Below the pieces are notes generated by a model. That model did no database searches and had not been told where the DNA came from. It saw only the letters and a list, made by a program, of their open reading frames with translations. Of a stretch of DNA of 16,638 nucleotides, positions 7,563 through 13,783 are shown in pieces. Numbering within the stretch: position 1 is the first letter of the stretch; the number at the start of each line of letters is the position of its first letter. Location of the stretch: NCBI GenBank assembly GCA_023251335.1, contig JAHEZA010000008.1, positions 1-16,638 of the forward strand. The letters are read 5' to 3'. A program made the translations under genes and the position numbers. The stretch is from Chitinophagaceae bacterium (GTDB taxonomy: Bacteria > Bacteroidota > Bacteroidia > Chitinophagales > Chitinophagaceae).

Positions 7563-8099
7563 TTATTTTGTTGATTTTTTTTCTGTTGTTTTCTTTGTTA
7601 CTTTCTTTTCAGCTTTCTCTGTTGAACCAGCTTTGGCGGTTGTCTTTTTTGCAGCAGCTTTCTTTGGTTTTGCTTCAGATACTTTTTTGGTAGCTACATT
7701 TTCGGCAACTGGTACTGACTCTTCTTTAGCTTTCTTTGGAGACGTTGGTTCGCCACTCTTCGTACTGTCAACAATAATGGTAACATGGTTGCTGCGCTTC
7801 CTGATACGATACCCACGACCTTGAGGAGCGGGACGCATTCTTCTTATCACTCTTCCGCAATCCACCATAATTGTTTTCACGACCAGGCCGGCATCTTCTA
7901 CCTTTTCATCACTATTTTTTTGCTCCCAGTTATTGATGGCGCTCTTTAATAACTTATACATTGGAACGGCAGGGTGTTTCGGATTAAATTGTAGAACACC
8001 CAACGCCTTTTCTACCTCCATGCCGCGAATCAAATCAGCCAGCAAACGCATTTTGCGTGGTGATGTGGGATAATTATTAAGTTTTGCTACTGCTTCCAT
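7563..8099 (-). CDS. rplV: 50S ribosomal protein L22 (uL22) with a basic C-terminal tail
   Basis: uL22 lines the peptide exit tunnel with a long beta-hairpin. The core spans about residues 1 to 112, with [18 protein letters not shown] at the start and [20 protein letters not shown] for the tunnel loop. Residues from about 113 to 178 form a Lys/Ala/Thr-rich tail ([14 protein letters not shown] and similar), like a histone H1 tail. The usual bacterial length is about 110 residues, so a third of this protein is extra. The tail probably lies on the ribosome surface around the exit. It is 10 bases before rpsC. Confidence 0.97.
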   Translation of the reverse strand: MEAVAKLNNYPTSPRKMRLLADLIRGMEVEKALGVLQFNPKHPAVPMYKLLKSAINNWEQKNSDEKVEDAGLVVKTIMVDCGRVIRRMRPAPQGRGYRIRKRSNHVTIIVDSTKSGEPTSPKKAKEESVPVAENVATKKVSEAKPKKAAAKKTTAKAGSTEKAEKKVTKKTTEKKSTK

Positions 8100-8111
8100 A
8101 TTTATTTTATT

Positions 8112-8150
8112 TCGGCCTCACCCCAACTCCTCTCAGAAAGAGAGGGCCGT
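8112..8150. repeat. CCTCACCCC-type hairpin element in the rpsS-rplV gap
   Basis: The plus strand contains GGCCTCACCCCAACTCC followed by a stem CCTCTC (8129-8134) and GAGAGG (8140-8145) with an AGAAA loop. The GC-rich block stands out from its AT-rich surroundings. A similar block lies at 11208-11245 before rplC. I recall related hairpins being scattered between genes in Bacteroidota genomes, but two copies here are all I can show. GTTATC at 8149 and GATAAC at 8178 also pair, adding a weaker outer stem. Confidence 0.55.
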
Positions 8151-8205
8151 TATCGTGTTTGGCCTGTTCGATTACCTGATAACTTTTAATTTATTATTCA
8201 TGACT

Positions 8206-8478
8206 TTAAGCAATTTTCTTGCTTGAATGTCCTCTGAAATTCCTTGTTGGTGCAAATTCGCCCAATTTATGGCCTACCATAAATTCTGTTACATAAACCG
8301 GAATAAATTTATTTCCATTATGTACTGCAAATGTGTGGCCTACGAAGTCAGGCGTAATCGTGGACCTGCGCGACCATGTCTTCAACACACCTTTTTTTGT
8401 AGTTCCTTCGTTAATTGCAAGAACTTTATCTTCCAGTTTTGCTTCTACGTAAGGGCCTTTTTTAATTGAACGAGCCAT
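8206..8478 (-). CDS. rpsS: 30S ribosomal protein S19 (uS19)
   Basis: uS19 is a head protein that bridges to the large subunit with uS13. The 90 residues begin [19 protein letters not shown] and contain [20 protein letters not shown], then [18 protein letters not shown], a clear match. Length is normal. It follows rplB by 92 bases, a gap that holds a short tandem repeat, and is followed by a 106-base gap with a hairpin element. Confidence 0.98.
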   Translation of the reverse strand: MARSIKKGPYVEAKLEDKVLAINEGTTKKGVLKTWSRRSTITPDFVGHTFAVHNGNKFIPVYVTEFMVGHKLGEFAPTRNFRGHSSKKIA

Positions 8479-8497
8479 TGTTTATATTCGATTTTAG

Positions 8498-8515
8498 ATG
8501 TACGATGTACGATTT
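8498..8515. repeat. GTACGAT tandem heptamer in the rplB-rpsS gap
   Basis: The plus strand reads GATGTACGATGTACGATTT, two TGTACGA units in a row preceded by an imperfect one (AGATGTACGAT). It lies between rpsS and rplB with no gene over it. Like the AGCTATG and CTTCAG repeats in other gaps of this operon, it is a short seven-base-type tandem motif. Confidence 0.5.
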
Positions 8516-8570
8516 AAAAACTCTATTATTTTTTTATTTGTGTTCTGCTTTCAACGTTGAGATCTTCAGC

Positions 8571-9413
8571 TTATTTATTAGGCAATTTCTTGCCATTCCG
8601 TCTTTGAATAATCATTTTGTCGGAACCCTTTCCGCGGGTACGTGTAATTTCTCCTTTAGCATATTTTCCGGTTCTGCTGCGTGGATGTCCACCTGAAGCT
8701 TTTCCTTCACCTCCACCCATCGGATGATCTACAGGGTTCATTGCTACACCTCTTGTTCTCGGCCTGATACCTTTCCATCTGTTTCTGCCTGCTTTTCCTT
8801 TGCTCTCAAGACTATGGTCGCTATTGGATGCAACTCCCACCGTAGCGTAACAGTTGATTAAAATTTTCCTAAGTTCCCCACTTGGCATTTTTAATATAGC
8901 GTACTTTTCTTCTTTGTTAGCAAGTTGTGCAGACGATCCGGCACTCCTTGCCAATTTTCCACCCTGGCCCGGTTGCATTTCTATATTGTGAACCACAGTT
9001 CCCAAGGGCATATTTTTAAGTTGTAAGGCATTCCCAAGTTCCGGTGCCACTGAATCTCCGCTTACAATGGTAGCTCCAATCTGCAAACCCTGGGGCGCAA
9101 TAATATATCTTTTTTCACCGTCCACAAACACTACCAAAGCAATAAAAGCACTACGGTTTGGATCGTACTCAATGGTCTTTACCGTTGCAGGAATATCCTT
9201 TTTGTCTCTCTTAAAATCTATTATACGATACATTTTTTTGTGGCCTCCACCCAGGTAGCGCATGCTTCTGCGTCCTTGCCTGTTGCGGCCGGCACTATGA
9301 TGTACCATTTCTACCAGGCTTTTTTCAGGAACATTGGTTGTCACCTCAGAATAGGCGTTGCCTATTCTCCATCTGGTTCCCGCGGTAGTCGGTTTGTATT
9401 TTCTTAAAGCCAT
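8571..9413 (-). CDS. rplB: 50S ribosomal protein L2 (uL2)
   Basis: uL2 is needed for subunit joining and lies beside the peptidyl transferase centre. The 280 residues include [15 protein letters not shown], the central [20 protein letters not shown] and the hallmark [19 protein letters not shown], with the conserved His at residue 230, the counterpart of E. coli His229. E. coli has HGGGEG after DHP where this protein has MGGGEG. The end [15 protein letters not shown] is typical. A GC-rich 6-bp hairpin lies 16 bases before the ATG. Confidence 0.98.
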   Translation of the reverse strand: MALRKYKPTTAGTRWRIGNAYSEVTTNVPEKSLVEMVHHSAGRNRQGRRSMRYLGGGHKKMYRIIDFKRDKKDIPATVKTIEYDPNRSAFIALVVFVDGEKRYIIAPQGLQIGATIVSGDSVAPELGNALQLKNMPLGTVVHNIEMQPGQGGKLARSAGSSAQLANKEEKYAILKMPSGELRKILINCYATVGVASNSDHSLESKGKAGRNRWKGIRPRTRGVAMNPVDHPMGGGEGKASGGHPRSRTGKYAKGEITRTRGKGSDKMIIQRRNGKKLPNK

Positions 9414-9428
9414 GATTTTATTTTTTGC

Positions 9429-9445
9429 TTCCGGTCAATCCGGAA
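9429..9445 (-). promoter_or_regulatory. Perfect hairpin in the rplB leader
   Basis: TTCCGG (9429-9434) and CCGGAA (9440-9445) are exact complements around a five-base loop, 16 bases ahead of the rplB start in the 69-base gap after rplW. It is more GC-rich than the rest of the gap. No T-tract follows it closely, so it is not an obvious terminator. It could be a ribosomal protein target or a site that tunes rplB translation; that is inference. Confidence 0.35.
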
Positions 9446-9482
9446 TTGTAATTAACTATTTTTTTGCCTTTAGCTTTTTTGG

Positions 9483-9782
9483 CTAAACATTACCATATAA
9501 GTCTATCGAATCTCCCTCAGCCACAGTAACGATAGCTTTCTTTTTTGCCGGCTTACGGCCAACAAGTAATCCTGCCTTTGTATTGCGTTGTTTTACTTTA
9601 GATGGCATATTCAACGTGTTTACTTCTTCCACGCTGACACCATAAAAGTCTTCAACCGCTTTTTTAATCTCAAGCTTATTGGCCTTTCTGTTTACAATGA
9701 AAGTATACCGGTTGAATTTTTCTGACAAACGATTCACCTTCTCAGACAAAACAGGCTTTATTAAAACATCTGACGATTTCAT
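9483..9782 (-). CDS. rplW: 50S ribosomal protein L23 (uL23)
   Basis: uL23 lies at the peptide exit and is the docking site for trigger factor and SRP. The 99 residues start with DVLIKPVLSEKVNRLSEKF and contain the NRYTFIVNRKANKLEIKKAVE segment, followed by DFYGVSVEEVNTLNMP, all family hallmarks. The C-terminal part continues with a basic stretch and ends at LYGNV. Length is normal. It is 18 bases after rplD. Confidence 0.97.
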   Translation of the reverse strand: MKSSDVLIKPVLSEKVNRLSEKFNRYTFIVNRKANKLEIKKAVEDFYGVSVEEVNTLNMPSKVKQRNTKAGLLVGRKPAKKKAIVTVAEGDSIDLYGNV

Positions 9783-9800
9783 AATCTTTTTTTTTATTAA

Positions 9801-10514
9801 TTAAGCTTCCGCGGCTTCTTTATTATCTTCTGAATCCTTAGATTTTGCTTTTTTAGCTACCGGTTCAGGCTTAGTATCCTCTTCTTTATTTTCTTCAACA
9901 AATATTTTTGCTGCACTTTCTGTAAAGATTACAGATTCTGCGTTTACAATATCATAAGTGTTGATATCGCTCAATAGCGTACCGCAAATTGAAGGCACAT
10001 TACGGAAACTCTTATAAACATTCTCATTATACTCAGGCATTACAAACAATGATTTTCTGCTTCCTTCATTGATATTAAGAAATACCTGGTTGAATTTTTT
10101 AGTGCTGGGTGTGTCAATATTTACTGAAGCATCTTCTACAATGATAATCTTATTATCTTTTGCTTTGGCGCTTAATGCACCAATCTTTGCGAGGTCTTTT
10201 ACTTTACGGTTCAGCTTAATATCATAACCGTGGGGTTTTGGCCCGAATACGGTACCTCCGCCTTTATACAAAGGGTTACGAAGATTCCCTTTACGCGCGC
10301 CGCCGGTTCCTTTCTGTTTAACTAACTTTTTTGAAGAGCCCTGTGCTTCAGCACGGGTCTTTACTTTATGAGTTCCCTGGCGCTGCGCCGACAGGTATTG
10401 CTTTACCGCAAGCCAAATTACATGACTGTTAGGTTCTGCTGCAAAGATTTCATCCGGCAAGTCAATAGTTCTGCCAGTTTTTTTGCCTTCTATATTTTTT
10501 ATATCTACTTGCAT
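9801..10514 (-). CDS. rplD: 50S ribosomal protein L4 (uL4) with a charged C-terminal tail
   Basis: uL4 binds 23S rRNA and reaches the exit tunnel through an extended loop. That loop is visible at residues 58 to 92 (GSSKKLVKQKGTGGARKGN then GGGTVFGPKPHGYD). In E. coli uL4 is also the repressor of the S10 operon. The core ends near residue 206. Residues 208 to 237 (NKEEDTKPEPVAKKAKSK, then EDNKEAAEA) are a charged tail beyond the roughly 200-residue family length. Its ATG comes one base after the rplC stop (TAATATG), implying coupled translation. Confidence 0.97.
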   Translation of the reverse strand: MQVDIKNIEGKKTGRTIDLPDEIFAAEPNSHVIWLAVKQYLSAQRQGTHKVKTRAEAQGSSKKLVKQKGTGGARKGNLRNPLYKGGGTVFGPKPHGYDIKLNRKVKDLAKIGALSAKAKDNKIIIVEDASVNIDTPSTKKFNQVFLNINEGSRKSLFVMPEYNENVYKSFRNVPSICGTLLSDINTYDIVNAESVIFTESAAKIFVEENKEEDTKPEPVAKKAKSKDSEDNKEAAEA

Positions 10515-10515
10515 A

Positions 10516-11133
10516 TTATTTCTGGATTAAAACGATTGAACCGTTATGGCCGGGAACCGAGCCACTTATTAATAAATAATTTTTTTCAGGGAATATTTTT
10601 ACCACCTTCAGCCCTTTCATCTGGACTTTATCGTTGCCCATTCTTCCGGCCATGCGCATACCTTTAAATACTCTTGAAGGATAAGAAGATCCGCCGATTG
10701 ATCCGGGAGCTCTTGACCTGTCGTGCTGTCCGTGAGATTGTTCACCTACCCCATGGAAACCATGACGTTTTACAACACCCTGGAAACCTTTTCCTTTGGT
10801 AGTGCCAACGACAGATATTTTATCGCCTTCGGCAAAAATATCCACACTGATGGTGTCACCAACGTTCTTATCTGTTTCGCTATCGCGTATTTCTTTTACG
10901 AATTTTTTTGCCGGAGTATTTGCTTTGGCAAAGTGATTTTTCTCTGAGAGGAGGGTATGCTTTTCTTTTTTATCTCCAAAAGCAATCTGAACTGCATTAT
11001 AACCGTCGGTTTCTACAGTCTTTTTCTGGGTAACCACGCATGGACCTGCTTCAATAATGGTCACGGCTGTCTGCCTGCCATTACTATCGAAAATGCTGGT
11101 CATGCCAACTTTTTTTCCAATAATACTTTTCAT
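10516..11133 (-). CDS. rplC: 50S ribosomal protein L3 (uL3)
   Basis: uL3 is an early-assembly protein whose extended loop approaches the peptidyl transferase centre. The 205 residues start MKSIIGKKVGMTSIFD and include GKGFQGVVKRHGFHGVGEQS and the loop with PGSIGGSSYPSRVFKGMRMAG then RMGNDKVQ, all diagnostic. Length is typical. It is preceded by 121 bases after rpsJ, containing a dispersed-looking hairpin, and runs tightly into rplD. Confidence 0.98.
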   Translation of the reverse strand: MKSIIGKKVGMTSIFDSNGRQTAVTIIEAGPCVVTQKKTVETDGYNAVQIAFGDKKEKHTLLSEKNHFAKANTPAKKFVKEIRDSETDKNVGDTISVDIFAEGDKISVVGTTKGKGFQGVVKRHGFHGVGEQSHGQHDRSRAPGSIGGSSYPSRVFKGMRMAGRMGNDKVQMKGLKVVKIFPEKNYLLISGSVPGHNGSIVLIQK

Positions 11134-11207
11134 TTCTATTTTATTATACTCAGCGGTACAGGTCGTCCGGTACTTGAGTGTTACAATTTTATATAAGAAC
11201 TTTTTAA

Positions 11208-11245
11208 AACCTCATCCCGACCTTCTCCAAGAGAGAAGGGGAAGA
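11208..11245. repeat. CCTCATCCC-type hairpin element in the rpsJ-rplC gap
   Basis: The plus strand has AACCTCATCCCGA, then the stem CCTTCTC (11221-11227) and GAGAAGG (11233-11239) around a CAAGA loop. The layout matches the element at 8112-8150: a CCTCAYCCC lead followed by a pyrimidine/purine hairpin. The two copies are not identical. Such elements inside a core ribosomal operon would have to be tolerated by or useful to transcription. Confidence 0.55.
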
Positions 11246-11254
11246 TATGGGCTT

Positions 11255-11560
11255 TTATGCTTTAATCTCAACATCAACACCTGACGGCAAATCAAGTTTT
11301 GATAATGCATCCACGGTTCTGGAACTACTTGTATAGATGTCCAATAAACGTTTGTGCGTACACAATTGGAACTGTTCACGCGCTTTTTTATTTACGTGTG
11401 GAGAACGCAATACGGTAAATATTTTTTTATGAGTAGGCAAAGGAATTGGTCCTGTAACTACTGCTCCTGTACTACGTACTGTCTTTACGATTTTCTCTGC
11501 TGACTTGTCAACCAGATTGTGATCGTAAGATTGAAGTTTTATCCTGATTCGTTGAGACAT
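11255..11560 (-). CDS. rpsJ: 30S ribosomal protein S10 (uS10)
   Basis: uS10 is a head protein of the small subunit and, in many bacteria, also the antitermination factor NusE. The 101 residues start [20 protein letters not shown] and contain [20 protein letters not shown], then [20 protein letters not shown], the family signature. It is the first gene of the operon, and a strong promoter lies about 40 bases upstream. No fusA or str-cluster gene precedes it in this window. Confidence 0.98.
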   Translation of the reverse strand: MSQRIRIKLQSYDHNLVDKSAEKIVKTVRSTGAVVTGPIPLPTHKKIFTVLRSPHVNKKAREQFQLCTHKRLLDIYTSSSRTVDALSKLDLPSGVDVEIKA

Positions 11561-11599
11561 TTTAAAGAACTTTTTTTATCCAAATTTATTTTGGGAGTG

Positions 11600-11630
11600 C
11601 AAAAGTAGGTCGTATCATTTAAATAACAAA
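11600..11630 (-). promoter_or_regulatory. Primary promoter of the S10-spc operon
   Basis: Read on the minus strand, TTTG (11627-11630) is followed after exactly 19 bases by TACTTTTG (11600-11607), an excellent match to the Bacteroidota sigma-factor consensus TTTG/TAnnTTTG. The next bases are CACTCCC, so transcription should start near 11593. That would leave only about 33 bases of leader before the rpsJ ATG, too short for an E. coli style S10 leader with its L4-responsive hairpins. The element match is seen; the start site is inferred. Confidence 0.85.
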
Positions 11631-11714
11631 AAAATTATTTCTTCTTTCTTAAAAAAGTTTCAAAGCCATTACTGGCACTATATTTTCTTTTCGAAAAAAT
11701 AAACTTTTATAAAG

Positions 11715-12242
11715 ATGAAAAATGAAAATAAATCAAAAAACGAACGTTTATCCGAACAAATTGATACTCCCCACGATCGTGAAGAAATGAAACAGGAAGT
11801 AATTGACGTAAAAATTCCGGATGTAAATGAAATTCCCGGCCAGGAAAACTTCGTACCGGCGCCACTTGGAGATTTAGCAGATACTACCATATCCTCTTCG
11901 GATGAAGAAGGAGATCAATTATTTGATGATGATATTGATGAAGACATCAAAAATAATCCCAATTCAAATGTGTCCAGGACGGAAAAAGAGGATTTGAGAA
12001 AAGCCGCAAACGATATGCCCGGCGATGATGAAAACCTGCGTGAGGCAGCCCTCGACAACACGGACAATGACGGGACTCCATTAAACGAAGGAAGTTTTAA
12101 GAAGAATATCAGCGCAACAGACCTGGATATTCCCGGTGCAACCTTAGATGATGCCGATGAAGCAATCGGTGAGGAAGATGAAGAAAATAATGATTACAGT
12201 ATGGGCGCGGATAATGATGAAATTCCCGAAGATGAATTCTAA
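11715..12242 (+). CDS. Acidic, probably disordered protein with a conserved Bacteroidota C-terminal motif
   Basis: The 175 residues have no Cys or Trp and are dominated by Asp, Glu and Asn, with only scattered hydrophobics and no signal peptide or membrane segment. The N-terminus is lysine-rich (MKNENKSKNERL). Residues 89 to 104 (TEKEDLRKAANDMPGDD) and especially 136 to 164 (DLDIPGATLDDADEAIG then EEDEENNDYSMG) match, from memory, a recurring motif in small uncharacterised proteins of Chitinophagaceae and relatives. I know of no assigned function. The ATG at 11715 has an A-rich upstream and an AAAG just before it. It is transcribed away from rpsJ, with which it shares a 154-base promoter region. 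Confidence 0.85.
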   Translation: MKNENKSKNERLSEQIDTPHDREEMKQEVIDVKIPDVNEIPGQENFVPAPLGDLADTTISSSDEEGDQLFDDDIDEDIKNNPNSNVSRTEKEDLRKAANDMPGDDENLREAALDNTDNDGTPLNEGSFKKNISATDLDIPGATLDDADEAIGEEDEENNDYSMGADNDEIPEDEF

Positions 12243-12451
12243 CTTAACCGGCAAACAAAAGAAGCTGGCCTGACGCTCTTGCGGATTTTTAAGCCAATGG
12301 GATTTTGAGTATTATGCTCTACACATCGGCGGCACATTTATCTAAGCATCTTCCCGTAGTAAACCCACAAAAAATGATCATTCTTATTTTCTATCCGTTT
12401 TGCGCCACCACGACAATGTCCATATTTTTTTAAGTTTAAAAAAATCCATTC
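12243..12451. other. Convergent intergenic region with an AT-only palindrome
   Basis: These 209 bases separate the ends of the acidic gene (plus) and the beta-propeller gene (minus). I see no gene in them. Near 12425-12445 the T-run, AAGTT and A-run form an AT-only palindrome (TTTTTTTA, AGTT, TAAAAAAA) that could act as a weak terminator in both directions. No GC-rich hairpin with a T-tract is present. Confidence 0.35.
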
Positions 12452-13471
12452 TTATTTCCCAACCTTCAAAACCTGGAAAGTACCGGGAATCGTCCTACGC
12501 CTTGCCTGTGGATTTTTTGGGTCAGCCGGTTCAAATTCTGCTGTGGGTAAAAATAGCATCCCTGTGTTTTTATCAATTGTAATGGTTCTGGCTCCCGTTT
12601 TTGTTTTAATTGTTCCCAGGTTTTCAAATTTATCGGCCGACGTTTCTTTATAGGCAGCGATGGTACCGGAGCGTCCGTCAGGAGCAAAGATTATTTTTTT
12701 ATTTTCATCAAAAGCGGCGCCATCAACTCCATTACCCATGGGCAGCTGCGCGACAATTTTTCCGTTAGTGGCATCCATTACGATTAAAAGTTTACTATCT
12801 GAGCAGGTGGAAAATAACCTGTTAGTTTTTTTATCAAGCGCCAATCCCGAAGGGCCTTCGCCGGGTGCTAATGGCCACGTGGCCACCACCGTAAATGTTT
12901 TTAAATCCACAACGGCTATCTCACTTTTATCTTCAATATTTACAAATAATTTCCCTTTGCCGTCAGAAACACCTTCTTCGGGTTTACCAGATAATTCAAC
13001 AGTATGCGTCACCGTATTTTTTTCAGGATCTATGAAAGAAAGACTTTTGCTACGGCCGTTATTCGTAATTATTGTGTTGGTAAAAGGCTCATACATAATG
13101 GCATCGGGATTTTCTCCGGTCGTAGCTATTTGTGTGATAACCGCATCTGTCTTTACATCAAATACAGTAACATTATTTAATCTGCCATTGCTCGTATAGC
13201 CGCGTCCTAAGTCATTGTCAAAAGCGATACCGTGAACGCCGGTTGTGTTAGGTATCACGCCTATCGAATCTCCTGTATTTTTATCAAGAACATTTACCTG
13301 TGTGCCATGAGATACATAGATTTTGTTGTCATTCACCGCAATGTAATCCCAACCGCCGTCGCTGGAGATGCGAAATGTTTTTAAAACTTTATAATCTATT
13401 TTATTCTGGGCTTTTAAGGTGTGTTGAAATAATACAAAAACAACTATCGGTAACAAGTACTTTATTTGCAT
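12452..13471 (-). CDS. Secreted YncE-like seven-bladed beta-propeller protein
   Basis: The ATG at 13471 gives 339 residues starting with a signal peptide, MQIKYLLPIVVFVLFQHTLKA, then Q. It is followed by repeated blades with YncE/PQQ-type motifs: GGWDYIAVNDNKIYVSHGTQ, VNVLDKNTGDSIGVIP, GVHGIAFDNDLGRGYTSNG, VFDVKTDAVI, PDAIMYEPFTNTIITNNG, GPSGLALDKKTNRLFSTC and GNGVDGAAFDENKKIIFAPDG. YncE-family proteins are periplasmic or exported propellers of uncertain role, binding ligands or DNA in E. coli; no catalytic site can be named here. The frame stays open 69 codons upstream to 13678, but that part has no family similarity and the signal peptide fixes the start. Its 5' end and upstream region are duplicated at 15828-16190. 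Confidence 0.85.
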   Translation of the reverse strand: MQIKYLLPIVVFVLFQHTLKAQNKIDYKVLKTFRISSDGGWDYIAVNDNKIYVSHGTQVNVLDKNTGDSIGVIPNTTGVHGIAFDNDLGRGYTSNGRLNNVTVFDVKTDAVITQIATTGENPDAIMYEPFTNTIITNNGRSKSLSFIDPEKNTVTHTVELSGKPEEGVSDGKGKLFVNIEDKSEIAVVDLKTFTVVATWPLAPGEGPSGLALDKKTNRLFSTCSDSKLLIVMDATNGKIVAQLPMGNGVDGAAFDENKKIIFAPDGRSGTIAAYKETSADKFENLGTIKTKTGARTITIDKNTGMLFLPTAEFEPADPKNPQARRRTIPGTFQVLKVGK

Positions 13472-13773
13472 ATTAATATTTTTATGCAAATTGAAGAATG
13501 ATTCTGTGGAAAATCTGTAGTAAACATTACTACCCTTTTGCGATAGTTTTAAAATAAAAGTTCTGAGCATATTCACAATAAAACATATTGTGCAGTTACA
13601 GTAAACAAAGAAATGTGGCCAATTTTTATTTTTTGTTTGATCTGTTGGAAAACCTGAATCCCCACACTGCGCCTGCAAAGCGTTTCAACATTTCTTCAGA
13701 ATCATTGTACTTTTTCGAAAATTTAAACATTTGAAAATTATTATAGTACAAGATGAAATGACGCCAAACGAAA
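13400..13773. repeat. Left copy of a diverged direct repeat flanking the phosphotransferase gene
   Basis: This segment aligns co-linearly with 15828-16190. Shared blocks include ATTCTGTGGAAAATCTG (13501-13517; 15922-15938), AGTTTTAAAATAAAA (13545; 15966) and CATTTCTTCAGAATCATT (13689; 16103). The two ends are well conserved and the middle (about 13580-13680) is diverged. It covers the live yncE-like 5' end, the divergent promoter region, and a remnant of a response-regulator start. The 312 bases between 13472 and 13783 contain no other gene I can support. Confidence 0.8.
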
Positions 13774-13783
13774 TGTGCTCTGG
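13731..13783 (+). pseudogene. Remnant of a response-regulator N-terminus
   Basis: From a TTG at 13731 the plus strand reads MKIIIVQDEMTPNEMCS, closely parallel to the live regulator's MKILIVEDEAALSES at 16147, including the unusual TTG start and the bases before it. The first acidic-pocket residue has changed to Gln. After about 15 codons similarity ends and the frame runs into the antisense of the phosphotransferase 3' end, whose stop is at 13784. This looks like the left-over start of a duplicated or interrupted regulator gene rather than a working peptide. Confidence 0.65.

Noticed and set aside
11660..11714. Bacteroidota promoter for the acidic gene on the plus strand
   Set aside because: No TAnnTTTG with a TTG at the right distance was found; TATATTTTC is too weak to call.
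13472..13678. 69-codon N-terminal extension of the beta-propeller frame
   Set aside because: It precedes a clean signal peptide, has no family similarity, and overlaps the duplicated promoter region; the ATG at 13471 is the sensible start.
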